Positions 1 to 5,458 of a stretch of DNA of 6,700 bases are shown one piece after another. The notes beneath the pieces are model-generated. The model was given only the letters and a program-made list of their open reading frames with translations. It had not been told where the DNA came from and did not search any database. Within the stretch, counting starts at the first letter, position 1. Every line of letters starts with the position of its first letter. The stretch comes from CAZALT01 sp964485515 (GTDB lineage Bacteria; Actinomycetota; Acidimicrobiia; Acidimicrobiales; Acidimicrobilacustridaceae), in NCBI GenBank assembly GCA_964485515.1, contig CAZALT010000186.1, positions 1-6,700 of the forward strand, given 5' to 3'. A program made the translations under genes and the position numbers.

Positions 1-266
1 TCGGCCACCTGCTCGCCGCCGTCGACCTCTACGGCACCGGAGCGACCGAGATCGCCGTGCTCGGCGATCGACCCGACCTCGTCGAGGCCGTCGCCGAGCG
101 CTACCTCCCGAACGCCGTGCTCGCCTGGGGCGAACCGTTCGACTCGCCGCTGTGGGACGGCCGCGACGCCGGGTCGGACGGCGAGGGCCGGGCGTTCGTC
201 TGCAAGAACTACACCTGCCAGACCCCTGTGTCCGACGTCGAGTCCCTCGTTCGACAACTGGGCTGA
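1..266 (+). CDS. YyaL/SSP411-type (DUF255) thioredoxin-domain protein, C-terminal fragment
   Basis: This is the last 87 codons of a gene that begins before the window; the reading frame starts at base 3 and ends at TGA 264-266. The tail reads as an alpha/beta segment (TEIAVLGD, then a helix, then YLPNAVLAWG) followed by a Cys-containing end, AFVCKNYTCQTPV, with Cys codons at 201-203 and 216-218. A C-x-N-x-x-C-Q-x-P motif just before the stop is what I know from the end of the large YyaL/spermatogenesis-associated-protein-20 family (DUF255), which joins an N-terminal thioredoxin-like domain to an alpha/alpha six-hairpin barrel resembling glycoside hydrolases and N-acylglucosamine epimerases. 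The biochemical role of these proteins is not settled. The domains that define the family lie outside the window, so the assignment rests on this tail alone. The stop is followed by about 110 bp of non-coding sequence, so it appears to be the end of its transcription unit. Confidence 0.8.
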   Translation, partial: GHLLAAVDLYGTGATEIAVLGDRPDLVEAVAERYLPNAVLAWGEPFDSPLWDGRDAGSDGEGRAFVCKNYTCQTPVSDVESLVRQLG

Positions 267-290
267 CCGAACGCGCCACGCCCGACCTCC

Positions 291-340
291 CCGAAACTCG
301 CCGGAACTCGCCGAAACTCGCAGGAACAGGGCGGAAATCC
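291..340 (+). repeat. Degenerate 10-bp tandem repeat with phased short A-runs
   Basis: Five consecutive decamers begin at 291, 301, 311, 321 and 331. Units 1 and 3 are identical (CCGAAACTCG), unit 2 differs by one base (CCGGAACTCG), and units 4 and 5 are more diverged but keep GAA at the same place. Runs of two or three A recur exactly every 10 bp (294-296, 305-306, 314-316, 325-326, 335-337), close to one helical turn. The block spans about -87 to -38 relative to the proposed start at 378. It may be a bent or UP-like upstream element or an array of regulator half-sites. The repeat itself is read directly; its function is inferred. Confidence 0.6.
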
Positions 341-364
341 CCGCAGCACCCGGTGACGTGCGCG

Positions 365-380
365 TAGGGTCACGGGTGTG
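365..380 (+). promoter_or_regulatory. Probable leaderless promoter (-10 box) of the PH-domain operon
   Basis: TAGGGT at 365-370 fits the actinobacterial -10 pattern TANNNT and lies 7 nt before the GTG start at 378. That spacing would place the transcription start on or beside the start codon, giving a leaderless mRNA. No Shine-Dalgarno sequence at normal spacing and no good -35 hexamer are visible. A near-identical arrangement precedes the methyltransferase gene (3943-3957), which supports the reading. Confidence 0.55.
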
Positions 381-872
381 GCACCTACGGCGGCACCGCT
401 CCACCTCGACGGCAGCACGCGCCCCCTCGACCCCAAGATCCGAACGGTGTGGGCGATCAGCGGCACCATTCCGGGACTGATCATCGGCCTCGCGTGGCTG
501 GTCATCGCCATCGTGTCCAGCGACGACGGGGCCCTGCTCGTCTTGCCCGTCCTGTTCACGCTCGTGTGGGCCGGCGCCGCGGTCGCCATGGCGCATCTGC
601 GCTTCACCCGCTGGTCGTGGGCGGCGTGGCCCGACGCGGTCGACCTCCGCCACGGGGTGATCGTGGCCCACCAGTCCGTCGTGCCCTACCACCGCATCCA
701 GCAGATCGACATCCACCGCGGCCCGATCGAGCGGTCGCTGGGGCTCGCCACCCTGATCCTGCGCACTGCGGCCGCGACCACCGATGCCGGACTCCCCGGC
801 ATCCCGACGGGCTCGGCCGACGCGCTCCGCCACGAGCTGCTTCGCCGCTCCGGGCTCGACGACGCCGTCTGA
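378..872 (+). CDS. Small PH-domain membrane protein, YdbS-like (bPH2/DUF304)
   Basis: This 164-residue protein has a short N-terminal stretch, two membrane helices (about residues 22-47 and 52-72) and one cytoplasmic bacterial PH domain (bPH2, about 78-160). The domain signature is at 101-126: VVPYHRIQQIDI, then an ERSLGLATL segment, the usual PxxRIQxxxI...GLAxL pattern of this family. LPGIP at 139-143 also occurs in such proteins. YdbS-type proteins normally sit beside a larger YdbT-type protein, and the next gene is exactly that, 18 bp downstream on the same strand. In Bacillus the ydbS-ydbT pair has been linked to resistance to an antimicrobial peptide; whether that holds here is unknown. 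The GTG start at 378 is chosen because it gives the expected full length and follows a leaderless-type -10 box. The family call is firm; the cellular role is open. Confidence 0.85.
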   Translation: MAPTAAPLHLDGSTRPLDPKIRTVWAISGTIPGLIIGLAWLVIAIVSSDDGALLVLPVLFTLVWAGAAVAMAHLRFTRWSWAAWPDAVDLRHGVIVAHQSVVPYHRIQQIDIHRGPIERSLGLATLILRTAAATTDAGLPGIPTGSADALRHELLRRSGLDDAV

Positions 873-890
873 TCTTCGGAGCCGTTTCCG

Positions 891-2504
891 ATGTACGACG
901 ATCCGATCCTCGACACACCACAGCGCACCAGCGCACGGACGTTGATCGGAGCCGGCGTGTCGATCGCCGGCGCGGTGTTCTTCTTCGCGATCCAGAGCAC
1001 CGTCCGAACCGCTGCCTCGTCGACCTCGTCGACCTCGTCGGAGTCGTCTCGGGGAACCCCCGGATGGTTCTTCGGCCTCATGGCCCTGTTCCTCGTCATC
1101 CAGGCCACCGCGACGCTGCTCTCCTGGGTCCTGCGCACCTACACGGTGACGCGCTCGGAGCTCGTCATCGACGAAGGCGTGCTCACCCGCCACCATCGGG
1201 TCATCCCCTTCGCACGGGTGCAGCAGGTCGACCTCGAGCAGAAGCTGCTCATGCAGGTGCTCGGCATCCAGATCGTCAAGATCTCGTCGGCGGGCGAGGC
1301 CGGAGCGACCACGATCTCCCTGCACGCCCTCGACACCGGCGATGCCGAGCGGCTCCGTGCGTTCATCCTCCGCCGACGCGAAGAGCTCCACCACGGCGCC
1401 ACAGGCGCGGCCGGATCGCCGTCACCACCATCTGGCTACGCCGCAGCCGGCGCGTGGGTCGTCGACAGCTCCGGGCACCTTCAGTCCCCCTACGCCGCAC
1501 CTCCTCCCTACGCCTCCCCACCTCCCGGTGCCGCGGCCGGCGTGGCTCCACCACCCGGTCCGCCGGTCGGCCTGCTCGAGCTCGGCCCGGGTCGCCTGTT
1601 CGCCGCGGCCGTCACGGACCTGCGTCTGTGGGCCATCCCCCTGCTCCTCGTGTTCGGAGCGCTCATCTTCGCCAGCGTTGCGGTCGCGCGGGGCGAAGCG
1701 GCCGGCGGAATCATCTCGTTCGGACTTGTTCTCGTCCCGCTCGCGTTCATCGTCCCGTTCGCCACCATCGGCCAGGTGGTCCAGAAGTACGGCTTCACCG
1801 TCACCCTGCAGGGCGACGACCTCCACCTCCGCTACGGCTTGTTCGAGGTCCGCGAGCTGACCGTCCCACGCCGTCGGGTCCAGCAGCTCACGATCATCGA
1901 CAACCCGGTGCGGAGGGCGTTCGGTCTCGCATCGCTGCGTCTGCACAGCGCGACGTCGGGTGGCGGTCCCCAAGCCACCACGTTCGACATCCCGCTCATC
2001 GACACCGCCGGGCTCGACGTGTTCCTCCACACGATGATGGGCACGACGATGTGGCAGGTTCCTCCGCTCACGCCTCGCAACGACCGGGCCAAGGCGCGGG
2101 CCATCACCCGCCGAGTGGGTGTGCTCGTCCTGGCGGTGGCCGCGCCTGCCGCGCTGCTCCGCCCCAACGGACCCGCGCTGCTGCTCCTCGCCCTGCTCGG
2201 CATCCCCTGGGGCCTCGTCGCCCACAAGCGGGCGGGCCACGGCCGCACGAGCGCCGTCGTGGCGTTCGCCCACGGCGCCCTCGACCATCGCATCGATCTC
2301 GTCCCCATCGAACGGATCCAGAGCTGCCGGGTGCTCACCTCACCGTTCCAGCGGCGGGCGAAGCTGGCCACGCTCCACGCCGACGTCGCCGCCGCTCGCC
2401 GAGCGCCGAACCTCTACGACATGGACGACGCCACCGCCCGCGATCTGGTGCACGTCCTCCCGCGCCTCTCCTCACCAACCGCCGCGGTGGATCAACGCTT
2501 CTGA
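891..2504 (+). CDS. Large PH-domain membrane protein, YdbT-like (three bPH2 domains)
   Basis: The protein has 537 residues. Order of parts: helices about 15-35 and 58-81, PH domain 1 (about 84-165, motif VIPFARVQQVDL at 104-115), a Pro/Ala/Gly-rich linker (about 168-228), helices 246-266 and 274-296, PH domain 2 (about 299-385, motif TVPRRRVQQLTI at 324-335), helices about 408-424 and 428-446, and PH domain 3 (about 450-525, motif LVPIERIQS at 470-478). This alternation of helix pairs and cytoplasmic bPH2 domains is the YdbT architecture (DUF304). The length is somewhat above what I recall for YdbT, mainly because of the linker. The first extracytoplasmic loop (about 40-56) is almost all Ser/Thr. 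The ATG at 891 is preceded by CGGAG at 877-881 with 9-nt spacing. It follows the YdbS-like gene by 18 bp and should be its partner in the membrane. Its last 33 bp overlap the convergent nitroreductase gene. Confidence 0.87.
   Translation: MYDDPILDTPQRTSARTLIGAGVSIAGAVFFFAIQSTVRTAASSTSSTSSESSRGTPGWFFGLMALFLVIQATATLLSWVLRTYTVTRSELVIDEGVLTRHHRVIPFARVQQVDLEQKLLMQVLGIQIVKISSAGEAGATTISLHALDTGDAERLRAFILRRREELHHGATGAAGSPSPPSGYAAAGAWVVDSSGHLQSPYAAPPPYASPPPGAAAGVAPPPGPPVGLLELGPGRLFAAAVTDLRLWAIPLLLVFGALIFASVAVARGEAAGGIISFGLVLVPLAFIVPFATIGQVVQKYGFTVTLQGDDLHLRYGLFEVRELTVPRRRVQQLTIIDNPVRRAFGLASLRLHSATSGGGPQATTFDIPLIDTAGLDVFLHTMMGTTMWQVPPLTPRNDRAKARAITRRVGVLVLAVAAPAALLRPNGPALLLLALLGIPWGLVAHKRAGHGRTSAVVAFAHGALDHRIDLVPIERIQSCRVLTSPFQRRAKLATLHADVAAARRAPNLYDMDDATARDLVHVLPRLSSPTAAVDQRF
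1015..1041 (+). repeat. In-frame 9-bp triplicate coding for Ser/Ser/Thr repeats
   Basis: Three head-to-tail copies of CCTCGTCGA/G start at 1015, 1024 and 1033 inside the YdbT-like gene. They encode a Ser-Ser-Thr repeat in the predicted external loop between the first two membrane helices. Because the unit is 9 bp, copy-number change would keep the frame and only alter loop length. Confidence 0.7.
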
Positions 2505-3074
2505 CGCTTTGGGAGGACGCCCGGCCGATCGGCTGGCCCGCTGCTCCGACGCGGGATACCCGAGCGCGATCGCACCGACCGCCCGATGACCTTCCGGCAC
2601 CCCGAGCTCGGTGAGCAGCGCGGCCTCGTTGTCGAACAAGCCGAAGAACAGCGCGCCGAGGTCCGCATCGACCGCGCCGAGCAGGACGACCATCGAGGCG
2701 AAGGCGGTGTCGACGAACCAGTACGGCACCGACCAGCGGTCCTCGCCCTCGCCGAGCCCGGTCCGGGCCTTGTCCGCTTCGGCGTAGCGCTCGAGGTAGG
2801 TGCCGGGATCGGCGAGCGGAACGATGAGCACCGGAGCGCGGAGCAGACCCGGCCAGGGAAAGGTGTCACGGCGCTCGACGGGCAGTGTGATGTCCCACAA
2901 GCGGGAGGTCTGCTCCGACCCTTCGAGCACCACGAACGACCAGCCCTGGCTGTTGCCCGCCGACGGAGCACGCGCCGCGAGCGTGATCAGCTCGTCGACG
3001 ACTGCGGGGGCGACCGGACGATCGTCGAAGTTGCGCACCATGCGGCGCCGGCGTACGGCGTCGGTGAGCTCCAT
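2472..3074 (-). CDS. Nitroreductase-family FMN-dependent oxidoreductase
   Basis: This is a 200-residue protein of the usual single-domain nitroreductase length. The N-terminus MELTDAVRRRRMVRNF carries the Arg-rich FMN-phosphate-binding stretch (residues 8-14), and ARAPSAGNSQGWSFVV (35-49) is the second conserved flavin-contact segment. ALGYP at 170-174 and the C-terminal GRPPKASEALIHRGGW (185-200) are also typical. The family reduces nitro compounds, quinones, enones or related substrates with NAD(P)H through FMN, usually as a cytoplasmic homodimer; some members act as dehydrogenases in cofactor biosynthesis. The substrate cannot be predicted. The ATG at 3074 matches the normal family start; its Shine-Dalgarno is weak. 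It lies 57 bp downstream of the 3132-3800 gene on the same strand and may share its transcript. Its 3' end overlaps the convergent YdbT-like gene by 33 bp. Confidence 0.88.
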   Translation of the reverse strand: MELTDAVRRRRMVRNFDDRPVAPAVVDELITLAARAPSAGNSQGWSFVVLEGSEQTSRLWDITLPVERRDTFPWPGLLRAPVLIVPLADPGTYLERYAEADKARTGLGEGEDRWSVPYWFVDTAFASMVVLLGAVDADLGALFFGLFDNEAALLTELGVPEGHRAVGAIALGYPASEQRASRSAGRPPKASEALIHRGGW

Positions 3075-3131
3075 GGCTCGTGAGGCGATCGCTCGGCCAC
3101 CGCGAGGCGGCCGGGTGATGAGCCCGCCGGA

Positions 3132-3800
3132 TCAGCCCAGCTTGGCGAGGCTCTCGGCCATCGCCCAGCCGAAGGCCACCAGCGAATCGCCCCGCTTGGC
3201 GTCGACGATGTCGAACTGGGCGACGACCGCAGGATCGAGGTTCTCGGGCTTGAGGCTCTCGTGGTCGAGGATGAGCGGGTAGGTGCTGTCGCCCGTCGTG
3301 CGGAACTCGCGGTCGTTGTACGAGCCGGTTTCGATGCCGAAGCGCTTGGCGAGGCGGCGACCCCACGCCCGCTCCTCGCCCGATGCGCGGTGCTCGGGGC
3401 GGGGGACGATGTCGACGAGGCTCTTGAACGCCTCGAAGCCCCCGGCGTTGTTGAACCGGGTGCCGACGAGGACGTCCTCGTCGGGGAAGGCCAGCAAGGC
3501 CCGCCGGTACTGGTCGGTCATGATCGCCCGCAGCACGGTGTCGCGCTTGCTGGTGCGCTTGATCGACGCCAGGCCGATGAGGATCGACGGCGTGCCGCCG
3601 ATGCGCTCGAGGGTGCAGAACGAGAAGCCCTTGAGGGTGTTCCCGTCTCGCGCCAACGAGATGAGCACCCACTGCTCGACGTTCTTCGAGAGCAGTCCGA
3701 CCTCGAACTGGCTCGGTTCTTCGGCGCACATGTCGGCCATCTCGGCCAACTCAGCGTCGCTCAGTGCGGTGCAATCCTTGGTCGTGACTTCGATCGACAT
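3132..3800 (-). CDS. Unrecognised protein with GNAT-like fold pattern
   Basis: I cannot assign this 222-residue soluble protein to a named family. It has no signal peptide or membrane helix. The middle (about 43-128) shows three beta-like strands (WVLISLARDG, LKGFSFCTLERIG, PSILIGLASI), a basic turn KRTSKR (81-86), a helix (DTVLRAIMTDQYRRALLAF), another strand (EDVLVGTRF) and a helix (GGFEAFKSL). That order is like the core of GNAT acetyltransferases, with the basic turn where the acyl-CoA pyrophosphate loop would sit and FNNAGGFEAFKSL resembling the NPxAxxFYxxxGF end. The classical Q/RxxGxG/A motif is missing, so activity is uncertain. The C-terminal 90 residues look like a separate extension. 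A GAGGG at about 12 nt before the ATG is a somewhat distant Shine-Dalgarno. It is first in a likely two-gene unit with the nitroreductase. Confidence 0.7.
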   Translation of the reverse strand: MSIEVTTKDCTALSDAELAEMADMCAEEPSQFEVGLLSKNVEQWVLISLARDGNTLKGFSFCTLERIGGTPSILIGLASIKRTSKRDTVLRAIMTDQYRRALLAFPDEDVLVGTRFNNAGGFEAFKSLVDIVPRPEHRASGEERAWGRRLAKRFGIETGSYNDREFRTTGDSTYPLILDHESLKPENLDPAVVAQFDIVDAKRGDSLVAFGWAMAESLAKLG

Positions 3801-3954
3801 ACTGCGGTTGGTCCCTCATATCGAGTAGTTGGACCCCACCAGTCCACAGGCTGCAGCCGATGTTCGCAACTCGACGGGCCCTCGACGTCAGATCATGCAC
3901 GTTCCGGACACCCGAATCGGCTCCTGTTCGCGGACCTCGCGGTAGGTTCGTCAC
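3801..3954. promoter_or_regulatory. Divergent intergenic region with candidate operator-like repeats
   Basis: This 154-bp region separates the divergently transcribed 3132-3800 and 3955-4908 genes and must hold both promoters. It contains an inverted repeat TGGAC-N7-GTCCA (3830-3846), a perfect 10-bp palindrome GGCTGCAGCC (3849-3858), and a 7-bp direct repeat CTCGACG at 3870-3876 and 3881-3887, 11 bp apart with GGGCCC at the join. The elements are read directly; that any of them binds a regulator is inference. No convincing sigma-70 promoter is visible on the minus strand. Confidence 0.4.
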
Positions 3955-3957
3955 GTG
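3943..3957 (+). promoter_or_regulatory. Probable leaderless promoter (-10 box) of the methyltransferase gene
   Basis: TAGGTT at 3943-3948 fits TANNNT and is followed after 6 nt by the GTG start at 3955, so transcription would begin at the start codon. No Shine-Dalgarno is visible in the intervening CGTCAC. The match in layout to 365-380 argues against chance. Confidence 0.55.
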
Positions 3958-4908
3958 GGGTGGCATCGACGGTGGCAGGACGCCATCGAGATCAGCGACC
4001 TCATCGTCGACGTCGACGCGGCGACAGGTGAGCGCCGACCGGTGCTCGCTGCCCAGGCGATCGAGATCGCCCGACGTAGCGACGACACGGACGCGATGCG
4101 CCAGATCGCCGCCATCCCGTGCATCGATGGCGTGCTCGATCCCGCGGTCGTGGACGACCTGCTCATCGCGTCGCACGCCGAGCTGAGTCGTCTCGGCCAA
4201 GAGCTCGCCCAGCCCTTCCGGCTGCGGGAGATGATCAACACCGTGGCCAGCGCGTTGCGCGCCACCGGGTACGACGACCCGATCCGAGTGATCGACCTCG
4301 GCTGCGGAGTCGGCTACAGCGTCCGATGGCTGGCCCGCCACGGAGGTCTCGTCCCCGGCGTCGAGATCGCAGGATGCGACCTCAACCCTGCACTCGTCGA
4401 CGAAGCTCGCCGCCTCGCGACTGCGGACGGACTGGCGTGCAGCTTCGTCACGGGCAACGCCCTGCACCGGAGCACGAGGGCCACGGTCGTCGTCTCATCG
4501 GGCGTGCTGCACCACTTCCGCGGACCGGCCCTCGTCGAGCTGTTCGCCCACCACGACCCCGAGACGGTGCGGGCGTTCATCCATCACGACATCACGCCGA
4601 CTCGTCCCGCTCTTCGCTGGTTGGGAGCCTGGACGTTCCACCGGGCCCGCATGCGTCGCCCCATGTCCCGCCACGACGGGGTGGTCTCCGCGATGCGGGC
4701 CCACAGCGACCAGACCCTGGTGCAGGCCGCGCACGACGGCGCGCCGTGGGCAGAGGTGGGGATCTACGAGCCGGTGGGGTCGCGCAGCCCGCTGGTCGAC
4801 GTCCTGCGCCCAGTCGTCGGGGTGCGCCCTGAGGTGCTCGACCCGTTCCTCGACGCCCTCGGCCACCGACGGCACCTCTTCGTGAGCAGGAACGAGCTCG
4901 CACGATGA
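3955..4908 (+). CDS. Class I SAM-dependent methyltransferase
   Basis: This 317-residue protein has a Rossmann methyltransferase core at about 108-215. Motif I is VIDLGCGVGYSVRWLA (112-127), the SAM-binding glycine loop. The acidic end of strand 2 is GCDLNPALVDEARRLA (140-155). A motif IV-like strand is VVVSSGVLHHF (178-188), followed by HHDITPTRPALRWLGAW (210-226). The N-terminal 100 residues are mostly helical and polar, and the C-terminal segment (about 230-317) contains a conserved-looking RHDGVVSAMRAHS (239-251); both may form the substrate site. It probably methylates a small molecule or lipid, but the substrate cannot be read. The GTG at 3955 is chosen because the whole N-terminal stretch looks coding and it sits directly after a -10-like box. 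The stop overlaps the start of the downstream membrane-protein gene (ATGA), indicating translational coupling. Confidence 0.85.
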   Translation: MGWHRRWQDAIEISDLIVDVDAATGERRPVLAAQAIEIARRSDDTDAMRQIAAIPCIDGVLDPAVVDDLLIASHAELSRLGQELAQPFRLREMINTVASALRATGYDDPIRVIDLGCGVGYSVRWLARHGGLVPGVEIAGCDLNPALVDEARRLATADGLACSFVTGNALHRSTRATVVVSSGVLHHFRGPALVELFAHHDPETVRAFIHHDITPTRPALRWLGAWTFHRARMRRPMSRHDGVVSAMRAHSDQTLVQAAHDGAPWAEVGIYEPVGSRSPLVDVLRPVVGVRPEVLDPFLDALGHRRHLFVSRNELAR

Positions 4909-5438
4909 TCGGGCCCTTCGGCCTCGCCGCGGTCCTCATGGTCCTCGCGTCGGCCGACTGCGCGTTCGCCGGGTTCCGGTCCCACCTCGGGCGCGACGCC
5001 CGACTCCCCGACCGCCGACGAACGCTTCGAGCCGCGGCGCGCGGGGTCGCCATCGGTGTGGTCGGGATCGCCCTTGCCTCAGGTGTCGCGGTCGTCGAGC
5101 TGCTCCCGCAGGCCACGCGCCAGGACCGGCTCGACTCGATGCTGTCAGGCGGCCTGCGGGGCCTGGCCGTCGCGGGACCGGCGATGGCCGTCATCTTCGT
5201 CGCGCTGGCGGTGTACGTGCTGCCGGCGTCGGTGTCGGCCAAGACGGTGGCGATGACCCTCGTGCTCGGTCCGCTCACCCTCGGTCGGCCACTCGTCATC
5301 GTGGCGGTCGTCGCCGCCGGAGCGAGCCCCGATCCGCTGACGAACCTCCCGGTCGTGGGGCTCGTCGGCCTCACGTGCCTGCTCGTCGAACCAGTGCTGG
5401 GCAGGACGTACCGTGTCGGCGAGCCCCCCGGAGCGTGA
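4905..5438 (+). CDS. Five-helix integral membrane protein, function unknown
   Basis: This is a 177-residue hydrophobic protein with predicted membrane segments at about 4-23, 45-65, 84-106, 113-139 and 148-165. The loop 24-44 is rich in Arg (RSHLGRDARLPDRRRTLRAAAR region), so it should be cytoplasmic; the positive-inside rule then puts the N-terminus outside and the C-terminus (RTYRVGEP) inside. Asp18 and Cys19 lie within the first helix, and the stretch DCAFAGFRSHLGRDAR looks like a conserved signature rather than a random loop. I do not recognise a named family. The ATG at 4905 overlaps the methyltransferase stop by 4 nt, with no strong Shine-Dalgarno close by, so translation is likely re-initiated from the upstream gene. 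The pairing suggests the two act together, for example on a membrane-associated substrate, but that is inference. It ends 9 bp from the convergent dnaE stop. Confidence 0.75.
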   Translation: MIGPFGLAAVLMVLASADCAFAGFRSHLGRDARLPDRRRTLRAAARGVAIGVVGIALASGVAVVELLPQATRQDRLDSMLSGGLRGLAVAGPAMAVIFVALAVYVLPASVSAKTVAMTLVLGPLTLGRPLVIVAVVAAGASPDPLTNLPVVGLVGLTCLLVEPVLGRTYRVGEPPGA

Positions 5439-5458
5439 TCGTCTCGATCAGGAGACGA
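5439..5458. terminator. Small hairpin between convergent stops, possible bidirectional terminator
   Basis: TCGTCTC (5439-5445) and GAGACGA (5452-5458) form a perfect 7-bp stem around the 6-nt loop GATCAG. It begins at the base after the membrane-protein stop and contains the dnaE stop codon (5448-5450). No T-run follows on either strand, so it would be a tail-less terminator, as reported for many high-GC actinobacteria, or simply a chance hairpin. Confidence 0.4.

Noticed and set aside
291..340. Possible CRISPR-like or mobile-element repeat
   Set aside because: Units are only 10 bp, directly adjacent and without spacers; there are no cas genes, terminal inverted repeats or transposase in the window.
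331..344. GCGG-N6-CCGC stem as terminator for the YyaL-like gene
   Set aside because: Only 4 bp, no T-run, and 65 bp past the stop inside the repeat and promoter region of the next operon.
1422..2288. A 288-codon minus-strand open frame opposite the YdbT-like gene
   Set aside because: Composition is Arg/Gly/Glu-rich without recognisable segments, and it mirrors codons of the confidently assigned plus-strand gene.
449..2614. A 721-codon open frame on the plus strand spanning both PH-domain genes
   Set aside because: It encodes an Arg/Pro/His-rich low-complexity product with no domain pattern and overlaps two genes with clear membrane and PH features; it is a GC-driven shadow frame.
3085..3092. 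GCGATCGC octamer palindrome between the two minus-strand genes, and a short CCGC-GAG-GCGG stem at 3100-3110
   Set aside because: Both are short and expected by chance at this GC content; the stem has only 4 bp and no T-run, so I do not call a terminator.
3261..4031. Long plus-strand open frames over the 3132-3800 gene and running into the methyltransferase
   Set aside because: They lie antisense to a protein with ordinary composition and fold pattern, cross the divergent promoter region and clash with the methyltransferase start.
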